64,000 nucleotides of DNA, from contig NZ_CP077970.1 in the NCBI RefSeq assembly GCF_024758505.1, forward strand, positions 1,426,001-1,490,000, read 5' to 3'. The stretch is from Bradyrhizobium arachidis (lineage in GTDB: Bacteria > Pseudomonadota > Alphaproteobacteria > Rhizobiales > Xanthobacteraceae). Made by a program: the position numbers and the translations under genes. The notes beneath the pieces were generated by a model. The model was not told the origin of the DNA, did no database searches, and was given only the letters and a program-made list of their open reading frames with translations. Numbering within the stretch: the stretch's first letter is position 1; each line of letters opens with the position of its first letter. This document shows, piece by piece, positions 29,138-38,622 of the stretch.

Positions 29138-29795
29138 CGTTCAACCAGCAATCCTGGCGCTTCTTGCCGTCACGGCCGGGCTCGGCTTGTTGCTCTTCGC
29201 GGTCGTCACGACCACGGCGTTCATAAAGGTGTCTGTCGTTCTTTTCCTCGTTCGCAATGCTCTTGGGACCCAGTCGATACCACCGAACATCGTTTTGTAC
29301 GGCGCGGCATTGATCCTCACCGCCTTCACCAGCGCCCCCGTCTTTGAGCAGAGCTATAATCGAATCGCCGATCTGCAGCTCCGCTATCAGACGCTCGAGG
29401 ATTGGTTAAGTGCTGCGAAAGAGGGACAGGAGCCGCTGCGAGGCTATCTCAAGAAGTTCACCAATGAAGATCAGCGAGGCTTCTTCCTGTCTTCGACCGA
29501 ACGTGTCTGGCCAGAGGAGATGCGCGGCAAAGCCACAGCTGATGATTTTGTCATTCTCGTCCCGTCTTTTCTCATCTCAGAACTCAAGCGCGCCTTCGAA
29601 ATTGGGTTTTTGCTCTATCTGCCTTTTATCACGATCGATCTGATCGTAACGACAATCCTGATGGCCATGGGCATGTCAATGGTATCTCCGACAGTGATTT
29701 CTGTCCCATTCAAGCTCTTTCTATTCGTGGCGATCGATGGCTGGTCGCGTCTCATGCACGGGCTGGTGCTGAGCTACACAACACCGGGAGGTTGA
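29130..29795 (+). CDS. rhcR: RhcR, export-gate protein (SctR)
   Basis: 221 residues with four hydrophobic segments. Conserved FliP/SctR sequence includes FIKVSVVLFLVRNALGTQSI PPN, LVPSFLISELKRAFEIGFLL YLPFITIDL and MGMSMVSPTVISVPFKL. It forms the inner-membrane export pore with RhcS and RhcT. Length is normal. The stop codon is two bases before the rhcS start. Confidence 0.97.
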   Translation: MTDVQPAILALLAVTAGLGLLLFAVVTTTAFIKVSVVLFLVRNALGTQSIPPNIVLYGAALILTAFTSAPVFEQSYNRIADLQLRYQTLEDWLSAAKEGQEPLRGYLKKFTNEDQRGFFLSSTERVWPEEMRGKATADDFVILVPSFLISELKRAFEIGFLLYLPFITIDLIVTTILMAMGMSMVSPTVISVPFKLFLFVAIDGWSRLMHGLVLSYTTPGG

Positions 29796-29797
29796 GC

Positions 29798-30073
29798 ATG
29801 GACGACACAACTATTCTCGCCCACATGAGCCGATCGCTCGTGCTTTTCATGATCTGGGTTCTGCCTCCACTCATTGCAGCGGCGGTTGCCGAAACCATCA
29901 TCGGCATCCTCCAGGCGGCAACGCAGCTCCAGGACCAGACGTTGCCTCTGACTGTGAAGCTTCTCGTCGTCGTTGCGGTTATCGCTCTGTTTTCTCCGGT
30001 GCTGAGCGCCCCGCTTATCGAACAAGCCAAGCAGATCTTCACTGAGTTTCCCGGACTCACGGCGAGTTACTAG
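29798..30073 (+). CDS. rhcS: RhcS, export-gate protein (SctS)
   Basis: 91 residues with two transmembrane helices ([40 protein letters not shown]) and the FliQ/SctS signature [19 protein letters not shown]. The start at 29798 has GGGAGG six bases upstream. Together with RhcR and RhcT it makes the membrane export gate. Confidence 0.95.
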   Translation: MDDTTILAHMSRSLVLFMIWVLPPLIAAAVAETIIGILQAATQLQDQTLPLTVKLLVVVAVIALFSPVLSAPLIEQAKQIFTEFPGLTASY

Positions 30074-30084
30074 CAGTCGTCGCG

Positions 30085-30906
30085 ATGTCTGACTTGTCAA
30101 GCGCCGAGACGCAAAGCCTGATCCAGGCGGCCATCGAACTCGTCGTTGCTGCCGGCCTTGGTGCAGCCCGTCCCGCGGGCATCATGCTGGTCCTTCCTGT
30201 ATTTACGCGTTCGCAGATTGGCGGACTGATCCGCGGCTGCGTGGCCGTTGCGATCGAACTACCGTACTTGGCGCAAATCGGCGATGGCTTGAAAACGCTA
30301 GATCCGGACACACGTCTGGTCTGGATCACGCTACTGGGTTTGAAGGAGGCGTGTGTCGGCCTGGTGATCGGTGCCCTGCTCAGCATCCCGCTATGGAGCC
30401 TCCAGGCTGTCGGGGAAATCATCGACACCCAACGAGGCATCACCAGCGTGGTCGCGCCCGCCGATCCGGCGACACGCAGTCAGGCTTCGGCGACCGGACT
30501 GTTTCTCGGTATCACGGCGATCACCATCTTCGTCGTATCGGGCGGCCTGCAGACCATGATCAGCGTACTTTATGGCAGCTATCTGATCTTGCCAGTGTAC
30601 CAGTTCCGGCCCACGGTGAGCGTGCAAGGAACCATTGAATTGTTCGGCGTGATCGACGGCATCATACGTACCACAATTTTGGTCTCTGGGCCTGTGGTGG
30701 CTTTCCTGTTGCTTGTCGATATATCAGCGATGTTACTCCAACGCTTTGCGCCGCAATTCAACCCGAAGGACCTGTCTTTGACGATCAAGAATATCGGCTT
30801 TGCGATCGTCATGGTCACCTACACCGTTTATCTCATCGAATACATGCAATCGGAGATCAACCAGTCGAGCCGCGAGTTGGAGAGGATCGAAAGGCAACTT
30901 AAATGA
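30085..30906 (+). CDS. rhcT: RhcT, export-gate protein (SctT)
   Basis: 273 residues with about six transmembrane segments. SctT/FliR motifs include [44 protein letters not shown] and [24 protein letters not shown]. Normal length and complete. It overlaps rhcU by ATGA. Confidence 0.96.
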   Translation: MSDLSSAETQSLIQAAIELVVAAGLGAARPAGIMLVLPVFTRSQIGGLIRGCVAVAIELPYLAQIGDGLKTLDPDTRLVWITLLGLKEACVGLVIGALLSIPLWSLQAVGEIIDTQRGITSVVAPADPATRSQASATGLFLGITAITIFVVSGGLQTMISVLYGSYLILPVYQFRPTVSVQGTIELFGVIDGIIRTTILVSGPVVAFLLLVDISAMLLQRFAPQFNPKDLSLTIKNIGFAIVMVTYTVYLIEYMQSEINQSSRELERIERQLK

Positions 30907-31940
30907 GCGATACGAGCGAAGAGAAAACGCTCCCCCCCTCCGACAAGAAGCTAAAGGATGCGCGCAAGAGAGGACAGGTTGCGCACAGCACCGATTTAGT
31001 GAGAGCCGTCAGCGTTTGCGGAGGTCTCGGCTATCTCTGGTTGGAAGCCAGTTCCATCCAGGACAAGTGCCATCAAGCGCTCATGCTAACTGATAAGCTG
31101 CTGGATAAGCCGTTCGATGTTGCGGTCCAGCTGGCAATGGGCGTCTTGCCCGAACTCGCTCTGGGAATCGTTGGCCCGTTCCTCGCCACTATTGTCGTCG
31201 GGGCAATTCTGACGACAGTCTTGGCCAATGGTGGAATGATCTTCTCCTTCGAGCCGGTAAAGCTGAAATTCGAGAACGTTGATCCCATTCAAGGATTGAA
31301 GCGCATCGCTTCCATGCGTTCCCTCGTCGAGCTTGGGAAGACCCTGCTCAAGGCCCTCGGCCTCGGTGCGATCTTCTTCGTCGTTGTTGTCGGCGCGTGG
31401 AAGACACTGGTCTATCTGCCGGCTTGCGGCATGGGCTGCTTCGGCTTCGTCTTCATGGAAGTCAAACTGTTGATCGGGATCGCCTGCGGTGCCTTTCTCA
31501 TCGGTGGATTGATCGATCTTCTCATCCAACGCTGGTTGTTTTTGCGCAACATGCGCATGACCGAGAGCGAGGCAAAGCGGGAGTCCAAGGAACAGCAAGG
31601 TAACCCGGAAGTGAAACGGGAACACCGTCGTCTCCGGAGGGAGCAGGCGCGCGAGGCTCCGCTCGGGGTGAATCGGGCAACCTTGATCTTGACCGGGCAG
31701 GAGATGCTGGTCGGGGTACGCTACGTTCGCGGCGAAACCGGCGTGCCTGTCGTGGTTTGCCGCGGCGAGGGAGAAACCGCTTCAAGGCTCTTTGATGAGG
31801 CGCGGGCCCTTCATCTCACTATTGCTAATGACCACGCCGTGGTCCGTGAGCTGATCCGCAGCGCCAAGCTTGGTAACCCCATTCCAACCCAGTATTTCGA
31901 GTCTGTCGCAAGAGCTCTCCTTGCCGCCGGTCAAGTCTAG
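30903..31940 (+). CDS. rhcU: RhcU, substrate-switch export-apparatus protein (SctU), NPTH motif absent
   Basis: 345 residues. The N-terminal half has four transmembrane helices and the family start [20 protein letters not shown]. The linker is [30 protein letters not shown], then the cytoplasmic domain. In FlhB/SctU the next segment normally contains the self-cleaving Asn-Pro-Thr-His; here residues 264-267 are TGQE within [20 protein letters not shown], while the sequence after it ([13 protein letters not shown]) aligns with the family's PVVVAKG segment. The gene is otherwise intact and last in the operon, so this is not general decay. If the alignment is right, autocleavage by the standard mechanism is impossible. 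Confidence 0.93.
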   Translation: MSDTSEEKTLPPSDKKLKDARKRGQVAHSTDLVRAVSVCGGLGYLWLEASSIQDKCHQALMLTDKLLDKPFDVAVQLAMGVLPELALGIVGPFLATIVVGAILTTVLANGGMIFSFEPVKLKFENVDPIQGLKRIASMRSLVELGKTLLKALGLGAIFFVVVVGAWKTLVYLPACGMGCFGFVFMEVKLLIGIACGAFLIGGLIDLLIQRWLFLRNMRMTESEAKRESKEQQGNPEVKREHRRLRREQAREAPLGVNRATLILTGQEMLVGVRYVRGETGVPVVVCRGEGETASRLFDEARALHLTIANDHAVVRELIRSAKLGNPIPTQYFESVARALLAAGQV

Positions 31941-31982
31941 ATCATATTGTGAATGAGATCGCATTGCAGAAGGACGTCGTCG

Positions 31983-32648
31983 CTATTGTGACGGCTGTCC
32001 GGCCGTAGTACCGGCTGACGAAAGATCTGATGGCGACTTGTTGTTAGCTGCCTGTCCCAAGTTGCTGTTATTGCCCGTCGCGAAGCTCTTGTATGTGGCA
32101 ACGGGGATCGCCGCACGATTGCCGTCGCTCGGCATGACGGCCGCATTGTCAATCAAGTCACCGGGATCGTTGACCATGATAGCAAGGTTGTTGCGGATCG
32201 AGCAGCCAAGTGTCGGGTCGAAAGAATTGTCGTTCACGGAAGGACCGACGATCGACATCGACGGACAGACGGGAGGGTGCGCCTCATACGTAATCGCCTC
32301 GATTCGCGCGGCAAGGCGATCGCGCTGGGTGATGAGTGGGCCGTACAGGCGGATATTGTAAGCGGCAACGCCCATTGCGCGGGCTTCACTGGCTATCTGA
32401 GCTCCGAGCTGAGGCGGGCCGGCGATATTGAGATGGAGCGCGTCACGCCGACCGCGACTGGTACTTGCTATGAACTCCCGCAGGCGCTGCCGTCCGGCCC
32501 CTCGAAGGCTCTGTAACAGCAAAACGTTCTTCTCCTCTCGAACCAGGGTCGCTTGCGCAGCCGGCTCGACATAGGTCGGTGCACTGCTTGTGCAGCCGGC
32601 TAGACCCGCCGCCAGAGCGATCAGGGGGCATACGATGCGAAAGGTCAT
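31983..32648 (-). CDS. Y4xK-like lipoprotein, resembling the Tad-pilus protein CpaD
   Basis: 221 residues. The lipoprotein signal is MTFRIVCPLIALAAGLAGC with Cys19. The body has CpaD-like features: Cys-containing VCPSMSIVGPS and TLGCSIRNNLAIMVNDPGDL, followed by DGNRAAIPVATYKSF. GAGGATCAGCC precedes the ATG at 32648. It lies 10 bases after the rhcC2 stop in the ttsI-rhcC2-y4xK order known from other rhizobia. As an outer-membrane lipoprotein next to a secretin it may act as pilotin or stabiliser; this is inference. Confidence 0.8.
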   Translation of the reverse strand: MTFRIVCPLIALAAGLAGCTSSAPTYVEPAAQATLVREEKNVLLLQSLRGAGRQRLREFIASTSRGRRDALHLNIAGPPQLGAQIASEARAMGVAAYNIRLYGPLITQRDRLAARIEAITYEAHPPVCPSMSIVGPSVNDNSFDPTLGCSIRNNLAIMVNDPGDLIDNAAVMPSDGNRAAIPVATYKSFATGNNSNLGQAANNKSPSDLSSAGTTAGQPSQ

Positions 32649-32658
32649 TGGCTGATCC

Positions 32659-34143
32659 TCATTCGGTGTTGTCGCCGGCGCCCCTAGTCGCGCTCGGTAC
32701 GCTGGTGGCGGGAGCACCGCGACCGGGCGGCCGAGTTGCCAAATGGTTCGTCAGACTTCGCGCTAGATCTGAGGGCGGTGCGATGCGGTCGGTGGGGGCA
32801 CTCATCGGCTTCGTGTTCGATCTTGGCCGCACAACGTAAGGCGTCACGATAATCACGAGCTCCGTCTCCTCCCGCTGAAACTGGGACGAGCGAAACAGCA
32901 CACCAAGAATCGGTATGTCGCCGAGCCAAGGAAAAGTCGTGATATCAGTGTTGAAGTTGCGCCGGATTAGCCCTCCGATTGCAAAGCTTTGGCCGCTTGC
33001 GAGTTCGACGACCGTATTGGCACGTCGGGTGGAGAGAGCCGGCACGGAGATGCCGTTGACGGTGACAGCGCCTTGTGACGATAGTTCACTGACTTCAGGC
33101 TTCACGCGGATATTGATCTGATTATTGCTAAGAACGGTCGGTACGAACTCCAGGCTGACGCCGAAGTGGCGGAACTCGACGGAGACCTGCCGATTGTCCT
33201 GCAAGACCGGAATAGGAAATTCGCCGCCGGCCAGGAAGCTTGCGGGTTCACCGGACATTGCCGTGAGGTTCGGTTCAGCAAGGACGGAAGCAAGGTGTTC
33301 GCTTGCCAGTGCATCGAGTACAGCGCTGACGTTGACACCGCCGGCGTTCAATCCAATCCTTGCCGTACCGCCGCCCTGCGCCGCGCCGTTACCCCCACCG
33401 CTACCACTGACCAAGCCGAGGGTGAAAGGACCAGCTTGACCGAAAGCGGAGAGGTTGACTCCGAGCTCCTTCATGGCGCTCCGGGAGACCTCCGCCACGC
33501 GCACGCTCAAATTGACCTGCAAGGATCCAGCCACCTGGATCTTATTAAGGACGAGTGCACCCGAACCGAGAAACTGCTCAGTGACTTTCACCGCGCTGTC
33601 GACGATCTCAGCATTGGGCGCCGTACCGCTAAGGATGGCGCCGCGTGGGGTATAGCTGACTTGGATCGGATAGTCGCCGACCTGGGCTTTCAGCGTGGCA
33701 CGCAGATCCTCGATCGGCTGCGAGACGACAACGCGTAGCTCAGCAAGAGCCTCCCCGTTCTCGTTCAGTGCGAACAGGCTGGTTCGTCCCGATTTCTTGC
33801 CAAAGACGAAGATGGTCTTGTTCGACGGCGCCTGATAATCCGCTATCGTAGGATCTGCGACAAAGATACTCGCGGCCGGCGCGGGCAGATGAATTGTCTT
33901 ACCGAGCGAAGAAGAAAGGTTCAGCGTCCCGCTGATGCTATCAGGGACTGCACGCGGCGCCCCACCTCCATCATCGCGCTTGATCTGAGCTACGGCAGTA
34001 AGTGGGGATAGCAGTACGACCGCGCACAAAAGATGCGATAGATAAGGCAGAAAGTTCGACGAGAAGGCGTTGGCAACGATCGGTCCACCATTGGCGCCAG
34101 CATGCTTATCAATAATGACGTTCAAGATGGTCTTTTCTTTCAA
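32659..34143 (-). CDS. rhcC2: RhcC2, T3SS outer-membrane secretin (pore-forming part), CpaC-like
   Basis: 494 residues; the signal sequence is around PYLSHLLCAVVLLSPLTAVA. An N-terminal pilus/secretin domain (LGKTIHLPAPAASIFVADPT IADY, IFVFGKKSGRTSLFALNENG), a BON-like segment (GDYPIQVSYTPRGAILSGTA) and a C-terminal secretin domain with GVSLEFVPTVLSNNQINIRV PEVSEL-type sequence, VPALSTRRANTVVELASGQS and IPILGVLFRSSQFQ are present. The domain order is that of Tad-pilus CpaC. It forms the outer-membrane channel of the T3SS together with NolW. It lies between ttsI and y4xK in one leftward operon. Confidence 0.9.
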   Translation of the reverse strand: MKEKTILNVIIDKHAGANGGPIVANAFSSNFLPYLSHLLCAVVLLSPLTAVAQIKRDDGGGAPRAVPDSISGTLNLSSSLGKTIHLPAPAASIFVADPTIADYQAPSNKTIFVFGKKSGRTSLFALNENGEALAELRVVVSQPIEDLRATLKAQVGDYPIQVSYTPRGAILSGTAPNAEIVDSAVKVTEQFLGSGALVLNKIQVAGSLQVNLSVRVAEVSRSAMKELGVNLSAFGQAGPFTLGLVSGSGGGNGAAQGGGTARIGLNAGGVNVSAVLDALASEHLASVLAEPNLTAMSGEPASFLAGGEFPIPVLQDNRQVSVEFRHFGVSLEFVPTVLSNNQINIRVKPEVSELSSQGAVTVNGISVPALSTRRANTVVELASGQSFAIGGLIRRNFNTDITTFPWLGDIPILGVLFRSSQFQREETELVIIVTPYVVRPRSNTKPMSAPTDRIAPPSDLARSLTNHLATRPPGRGAPATSVPSATRGAGDNTE

Positions 34144-34153
34144 GTTCGATTGA

Positions 34154-34843
34154 CTACGCGGCCGACGCCGCGGATTTCAATTCAAGAATGTAGCCGATCC
34201 CGCGCGCGGTCTTGATCCGTAGCGTTGCACCGGACTGACTCAAATGACCGCGTAAACGATAGATCCCGACCTCAAGCGCGTTGGTCGAGACCTCGTTGTC
34301 AAATGCGTAGAGGCCATCTTCCAATGCCGCGCGCGCCACGGTGCGCCCTGCGCGGCTGAGCAAATGTTCAAGAATGCACACTTCGCGGCGCGCAATCTTC
34401 AGCGGCCGACCATTGACGGATGCTTGCCGACCGATGGGATCGAATCTTAAGTTTCCAAAAGTAACCACGGGCGACGTCATTTGCGTTGCTCGGCGCAGAG
34501 CGGCGCGCATCCGGGCAATGAGTTCATCAGGAGACACGGGTTTGGGCAGGAAGTCGTCCGCACCGCCATTGAAAATCGCGATCCGCCTACCGAGCTCGTT
34601 AAAGCTGCTCATCATCACCGCGGGCATCGAATACCCGTCGCGCCTCAACTGCTTCAGCCATTCCAAACCGTCTCCATCCGGTAGAATCAACTCGAGGAGG
34701 AGAATGTCATAGCGGGCACAACCAAAGGCGGCGGCTGCCTCGTCGAGCGTGCACGCCATGTCAACGGCAAAACCACAATCGGAGAGCGCCTGGTGTACAA
34801 CACGCGCTGGCTCCGTCTCATGATCAACCAGTAGCGTTCGCAT
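34154..34843 (-). CDS. ttsI: TtsI, OmpR-type transcriptional activator of the T3SS
   Basis: 229 residues; start at ATG 34843 with GAGGGGATGAA upstream. The receiver domain begins MRTLLVDHETEPARVV; at the usual phospho-acceptor position it has Glu51 (DILLLELILPDGDG) instead of Asp, and Lys in FLPKPVSPDELIAR. The C-terminal winged helix is complete (REVCILEHLLSRAGRTVARA, NALEVGIYRLRGHL, RIKTARGIGYIL). TtsI binds tts boxes such as the one at 23411. It is the first gene after a nod box on the same strand, about 340 bases away, fitting flavonoid/NodD control. The Glu suggests activity without phosphorylation. Confidence 0.92.
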   Translation of the reverse strand: MRTLLVDHETEPARVVHQALSDCGFAVDMACTLDEAAAAFGCARYDILLLELILPDGDGLEWLKQLRRDGYSMPAVMMSSFNELGRRIAIFNGGADDFLPKPVSPDELIARMRAALRRATQMTSPVVTFGNLRFDPIGRQASVNGRPLKIARREVCILEHLLSRAGRTVARAALEDGLYAFDNEVSTNALEVGIYRLRGHLSQSGATLRIKTARGIGYILELKSAASAA

Positions 34844-35186
34844 TTCATCCCCTCTTCTCAAGTCATGCCAAAACCACTGAGCACGTCATCCCGAACGTGA
34901 CCCGAGCGAAATTGAAAAGTCCGGCTTGCACGTAAACCTTGGCAGCCGGAATAGACGAAGAAGAGCAGTGCTGGCCAATCGAACACTTGATCCGATCCAT
35001 TGCAGTTCGGTTCGCATTTTCGATCTCCCGGTGTGGCTCACATGCATCTTGGTGACGTCCAATCTGGTCTTGCCACAGGGGCATAGGCGGCAATCAATCA
35101 AATGCATCGAGTGGCAGCACCCCCGCTTTTCGCTGCGACAATTTGGGAAGTTGTCACCGACATCATGAGGTATGATTGCGAGAGCA

Positions 35187-35236
35187 CGATTGGTGAAATC
35201 GATTTTTTGGATGAAATGCATTTACATCGCGGATCG
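35187..35236 (-). promoter_or_regulatory. nod box upstream of ttsI
   Basis: Read on the minus strand it is GATCCGCGATG, a short spacer, CATTTCATCCAAAAAATC and GATTTCACCAATCG, matching the nod-box pattern ATC-N9-GAT with its conserved CAATCGATTTTACCAAT core. It points toward ttsI. A near-identical box lies at 54199-54248. Confidence 0.88.
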
Positions 35237-35242
35237 GTGACA

Positions 35243-35344
35243 ATGGGTTCCCGGAGTCTCGATCTAAATCTCCTCATGCGGTTGATGTCCCTGATGACCG
35301 ATCGCAGCTTTACTGCGGCAGGTTTGATGGTTGACGAGCGATGA
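35243..35344 (+). pseudogene. nodD N-terminal stub next to the nod box
   Basis: Divergent from the nod box, the plus strand encodes MGSRSLDLNLLMRLMSLMTD RSFTAAGLMVDER and a stop. LDLNLL, LMTDRS and FTAA are the start of NodD, which normally lies back-to-back with a nod box. After FTAA, the helix-turn-helix segment is missing and the sequence jumps to GCGATGATTTAG, corresponding to the later RDDL of NodD in another frame. It is non-functional. Confidence 0.8.
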
Positions 35345-37316
35345 TTTAGGCGGTGTGCATCGCCGCCCGCCCGATTTGCCGGCCTCATGTGGCTGATAGA
35401 CGTTCCGTGCTGAACCAGCGGACTCACCCATTCGGCCTCGAGCCGAGAACGCGAGCAGCTAGATCCCGCCAAAAGTCTCGATCGCCGCGTAGACGATCGG
35501 TCGTCACGTGTGCAGGCCGCAAATTTGCTTGGTCCTTATCGTGCTGCTACCCAATGACTCTGGCTGCGAAGCACAGGCCGCCCCTCGATGGGGGCCGAAC
35601 GCCGGCAGGCCCGACCTTCAGTCACGTCCGATGGGATGGCGACGGTGCACCCGCCGGGCGCGCCGAACCACTTGCGGGCACATCCCGCATCGGCGTTGTG
35701 AAGCATGCGCCTTAGGCGGTTTAGTCGCCCGCATTGCGCCGATTCTGACGAACGGCCGCGAAACGATTGGATATCGAGCCTTGATTGTGCGGCTTGCCCA
35801 TCCGGGAACGACGATGCGAGGAGAACGAGCCCTGGCGTCGAACCATTCCTCCTGTTCCAACCGCAAGTGGGCCGGAGCTGACACGCCGTCAGGTGTGCAT
35901 AGATCACACTAGCAGTGGGAGTTGGAGTGGGGTTGTCGAAGAGCGTGACGGGGTAGAGCGAGGCGAGCTTGGGGTTTTGAGACATTCTGTCTGTCATGAG
36001 TTTTGAGTCGAAAGACCGTCGCGACCTTTCTGGAAACGTATGCGACACTTGTCTGGAATCGTACAATCTGACGCAATGTGCGATTCAAGTCCCTTCGAAG
36101 TGCTCATAGCTTAGAATTAATCGAACTAGCGGGTCTTGGCGGGACGGTGCAGAAACCGGAAAGAGCGCCGGGATTTCGAAACGCATCTTGTGCGAACCAG
36201 AGGAGCCTTCCCTGCGGCGGTGAGCATCACATCTCATCTCGATGGAAGACAGATGATGGTCGTGATAGCCGCTTCAGGAGAGACGGCAAGTTCACGAACG
36301 TTCGATGTCTTTGCAGTCGCAAATCCGGTGACCCATCCGCGCGGCGCGACGCGACTACTGAGCTCGTGCGTTGTTGACCACAAGGGAACCTTATGCCGGC
36401 AGCCTGCGTCAGTTCGCTTGCGGTATTGACGTTTGCCTGCCAATCGGTTGGTCATCGAGTTTTCGAGTTGGGAGTCGGCAATCTAACGCTACGTCAGAGG
36501 GTGAGTTTCGATGGTGGCCAACGTACGGCTGAACAGTTGCGTAACGCCATGGCTTGCGAGCAGCGTTCTCTTGAAGCAAGTCGCGTCGAATCGGATGCGG
36601 CGCTTTCGGGACGACGCGAGCACTTCAGGCAAATGCTTGTATTTGTTGCCCAATCAGTGAGTACCTGGCCGGCACAAGACGTCAATCTCGCCTGCTCTAT
36701 TCGAAGCTTCCGCATCGGTAAATCCGGAGAACGCCGTCTGTGCGCTGCGACGCAACCAGTGTCCTCGTTTACGCGTCGCCCTAATCAAGTGATCTTCTTC
36801 TCGACAACATTAGGCTTGAGAGGGTGGGCAAAGACTTCGTAGTTTTTTTCACCGGCAATACATGGCATGTTCCATCCGAGCGGCTTGCACGTCAGTTGAC
36901 GTCACGAAAACTTGTTTTCCAGCGCCGCGCATAGACACGGGGTGTGCCGGTCGATAAATCGCCATAAGGAGTGATGTCAGAGCCGGTCACGTAACCGCGC
37001 TCATCGTTAAGCAGGAACAAGCGTCTTGAGAGACTTCCTTTCGGCTTTTTCTTGCCAACAGACTGGTAGTGTGGTGCCACGGAGCGAGTTCGTCAGCATC
37101 AAATCGCTCCTTTAGCTGTGTCCCGCCTTGGAGCTAACTCGATATTTGTAGGTTAGATCGGCGAATGCCCGCGGTAAAACTGGTCTGCGAAGTGTCGGGC
37201 GCCGACGCAATTTGGTCCGAAGCGGCCGCCCTGTAATCTGGCTGGCAAATTGACGCGGACTGTCGGATTCCAACGACAGGTCCCTTCAACACCAAGCATG
37301 TTTGACCTGCGCGATG
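35345..37316. other. Two-kilobase region without a recognisable gene
   Basis: Frames on both strands are short, lack ribosome-binding sites and match no family I know. One dispersed repeat lies at 36147-36210. Candidate frames at 36393-36842 (plus) and 36892-37080 (minus, GTG) have no supporting signal. Confidence 0.4.
36147..36210 (+). repeat. Dispersed 64-bp repeat, copy A
   Basis: GGTGCAGAAACCGGAAAG followed by a short variable stretch and CATCTTGTGCGAACCAGAGG recurs at 45537-45601 in the same orientation. Neither copy lies in a recognised IS. Confidence 0.75.
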
Positions 37317-37835
37317 GCTAAGCTCCAGAAACTGTGTGCCCTACCCATAGCGGGCTGGAAACGCCAATCGGTATCTAACGGCGAAGCGACCACTACCCAA
37401 ATTGGTTGGCCCTGGCCATCGGACACGACCGCAGAGTTGCGGCACGAGTGGTCTTCGTCATTATGGCTAGAGCTCAACAAGGCTTACTCAAGAGTGCCTT
37501 TGAAAGATCCAGCTGCTGTAGCGGCAATCGTCTCCATTTTGCGGCGCGTTCATGGCGACGACATTGCGCGTGCACTACTGGCAGACGGCGTAAGGTTGGC
37601 GGCACTGATTGATGCGGCGTTCTCGTTGCCAATCAGCAACAGTGACGCTGTCCGTATGATCGCGAGAGCGCTGGAATCCGGTGATTTCAGGTTCACGCCC
37701 GACATTGGGCCGCTTTGGCACGTACGGTACATTTATGAAAATCGGCGCGCATCGATGAGGGTCGTCGACATGGAGATGTTAACGCCGGATAGGGCCTTCG
37801 CGAGCACTGATATTTCGTTGCGATTATTGGTATAA
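37317..37835 (+). CDS. Hypothetical protein
   Basis: 172 residues, not recognised. The first 60 residues are Trp-rich and irregular (AGWKRQSVSNGEATTTQIGW PWPS); the rest is helical and better ordered (VAAIVSILRRVHGDDIARAL LADGVRLAALIDAAFSLP). It has no signal peptide or transmembrane helix, and no tts box upstream. An ATG at 37302 is in frame. Monocistronic. Confidence 0.4.
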   Translation, partial: AKLQKLCALPIAGWKRQSVSNGEATTTQIGWPWPSDTTAELRHEWSSSLWLELNKAYSRVPLKDPAAVAAIVSILRRVHGDDIARALLADGVRLAALIDAAFSLPISNSDAVRMIARALESGDFRFTPDIGPLWHVRYIYENRRASMRVVDMEMLTPDRAFASTDISLRLLV

Positions 37836-38005
37836 CGCGAAGTGCAAGCTGACTTTCATTCAAATTGTTTGTCAATAGCCCTACTATTCGAATAGTGCGA
37901 CGCCTGATCTGCGAGCGGGACTGAAGTCTTGGAAGGCCGAAACATAGGCCCGTCGACATGTCGGCGGCGGATGCGAAGCGCCCGCTGGACATTCACCTCC
38001 TCAGT

Positions 38006-38572
38006 TCATGGTATGACGCAGTCGGTCTTCAGCGTTTCCCCGCCAATCTCGCGATTGCACGGACAGAGCTCGTTGGTCTGCAGCGCATCCAGCACACGCA
38101 GGGTGTCCTTTGGGCTGCGGCCAACATTCGGGTTGGTCGCATAGACATGCTGTATGCTGTTGTCGGGGGCGACGATGAAAGTATAGCGATCGGCGACGCC
38201 CTCGGGCGCTCGAACGCCAAGTCCATCAACCAGCGCGCCCTTGGTGTCCGCGAACTGCCATATGGGCAGATGATGCAGGTCCTTGTGCTCGCGCCGCCAG
38301 GCTAGCTTGCAGAACTCGTTGTCGGTCGAGCCGCCCAGCACCACCGCATCACGCTCGGTGAAATCCTTGGACAAGCGGCCAAACTCGGCGATTTCTGTCG
38401 GACAGACGAAGGTGAAATCCTTAGGGTAAAAGAAGATGATCTTCCATTGCCCGGGGAAGCTCCTTTCAGTCAGCGTCTCAAACGCGCTCTGACCGTTCTC
38501 TTCCTGCGCGTGAAAGCCCGGCTTCACGCCGGTAATTTCGAACGACGGCAACTTCCTTCCAATTCCAAGCAT
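38006..38572 (-). CDS. AhpC/Tsa-type peroxiredoxin
   Basis: 188 residues. The peroxidatic Cys57 lies in FYPKDFTFVCPTE, and the C-terminal resolving region is NELCPCNREIGG (Cys near 169-171), as in AhpC-type two-cysteine peroxiredoxins that reduce peroxides in the cytoplasm. Other family markers are VVLGGSTDNEFCKLAWR and ADRYTFIVAPDNSIQHVYA. Length is normal. The ATG at 38572 lies about 40 bases after the predicted start point of a sigma-54 promoter, so expression in nitrogen-fixing nodules is likely, in line with a symbiotic peroxiredoxin known to be NifA/RpoN-controlled in Rhizobium etli. There is no partner reductase nearby. Confidence 0.93.
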   Translation of the reverse strand: MLGIGRKLPSFEITGVKPGFHAQEENGQSAFETLTERSFPGQWKIIFFYPKDFTFVCPTEIAEFGRLSKDFTERDAVVLGGSTDNEFCKLAWRREHKDLHHLPIWQFADTKGALVDGLGVRAPEGVADRYTFIVAPDNSIQHVYATNPNVGRSPKDTLRVLDALQTNELCPCNREIGGETLKTDCVIP

Positions 38573-38622
38573 TCTGTTCTCACATACATTCTTTGAGAAG
38601 GGGACGATTCGGGCATCAGCGA

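Noticed and set aside
36050-36065. Perfect TGT-N10-ACA (NifA upstream activator-like site)
   Set aside because: No GG-N10-GC promoter lies within 150 bases on either strand; a six-base pattern like this is expected by chance about 15 times in 64 kb.
36393-36842. 149-residue plus-strand frame
   Set aside because: Composition is irregular, there is no ribosome-binding site, and the region is otherwise decayed; could be chance in GC-rich DNA.
36892-37080. 62-residue minus-strand frame starting with GTG
   Set aside because: No ribosome-binding site and no recognisable motif.
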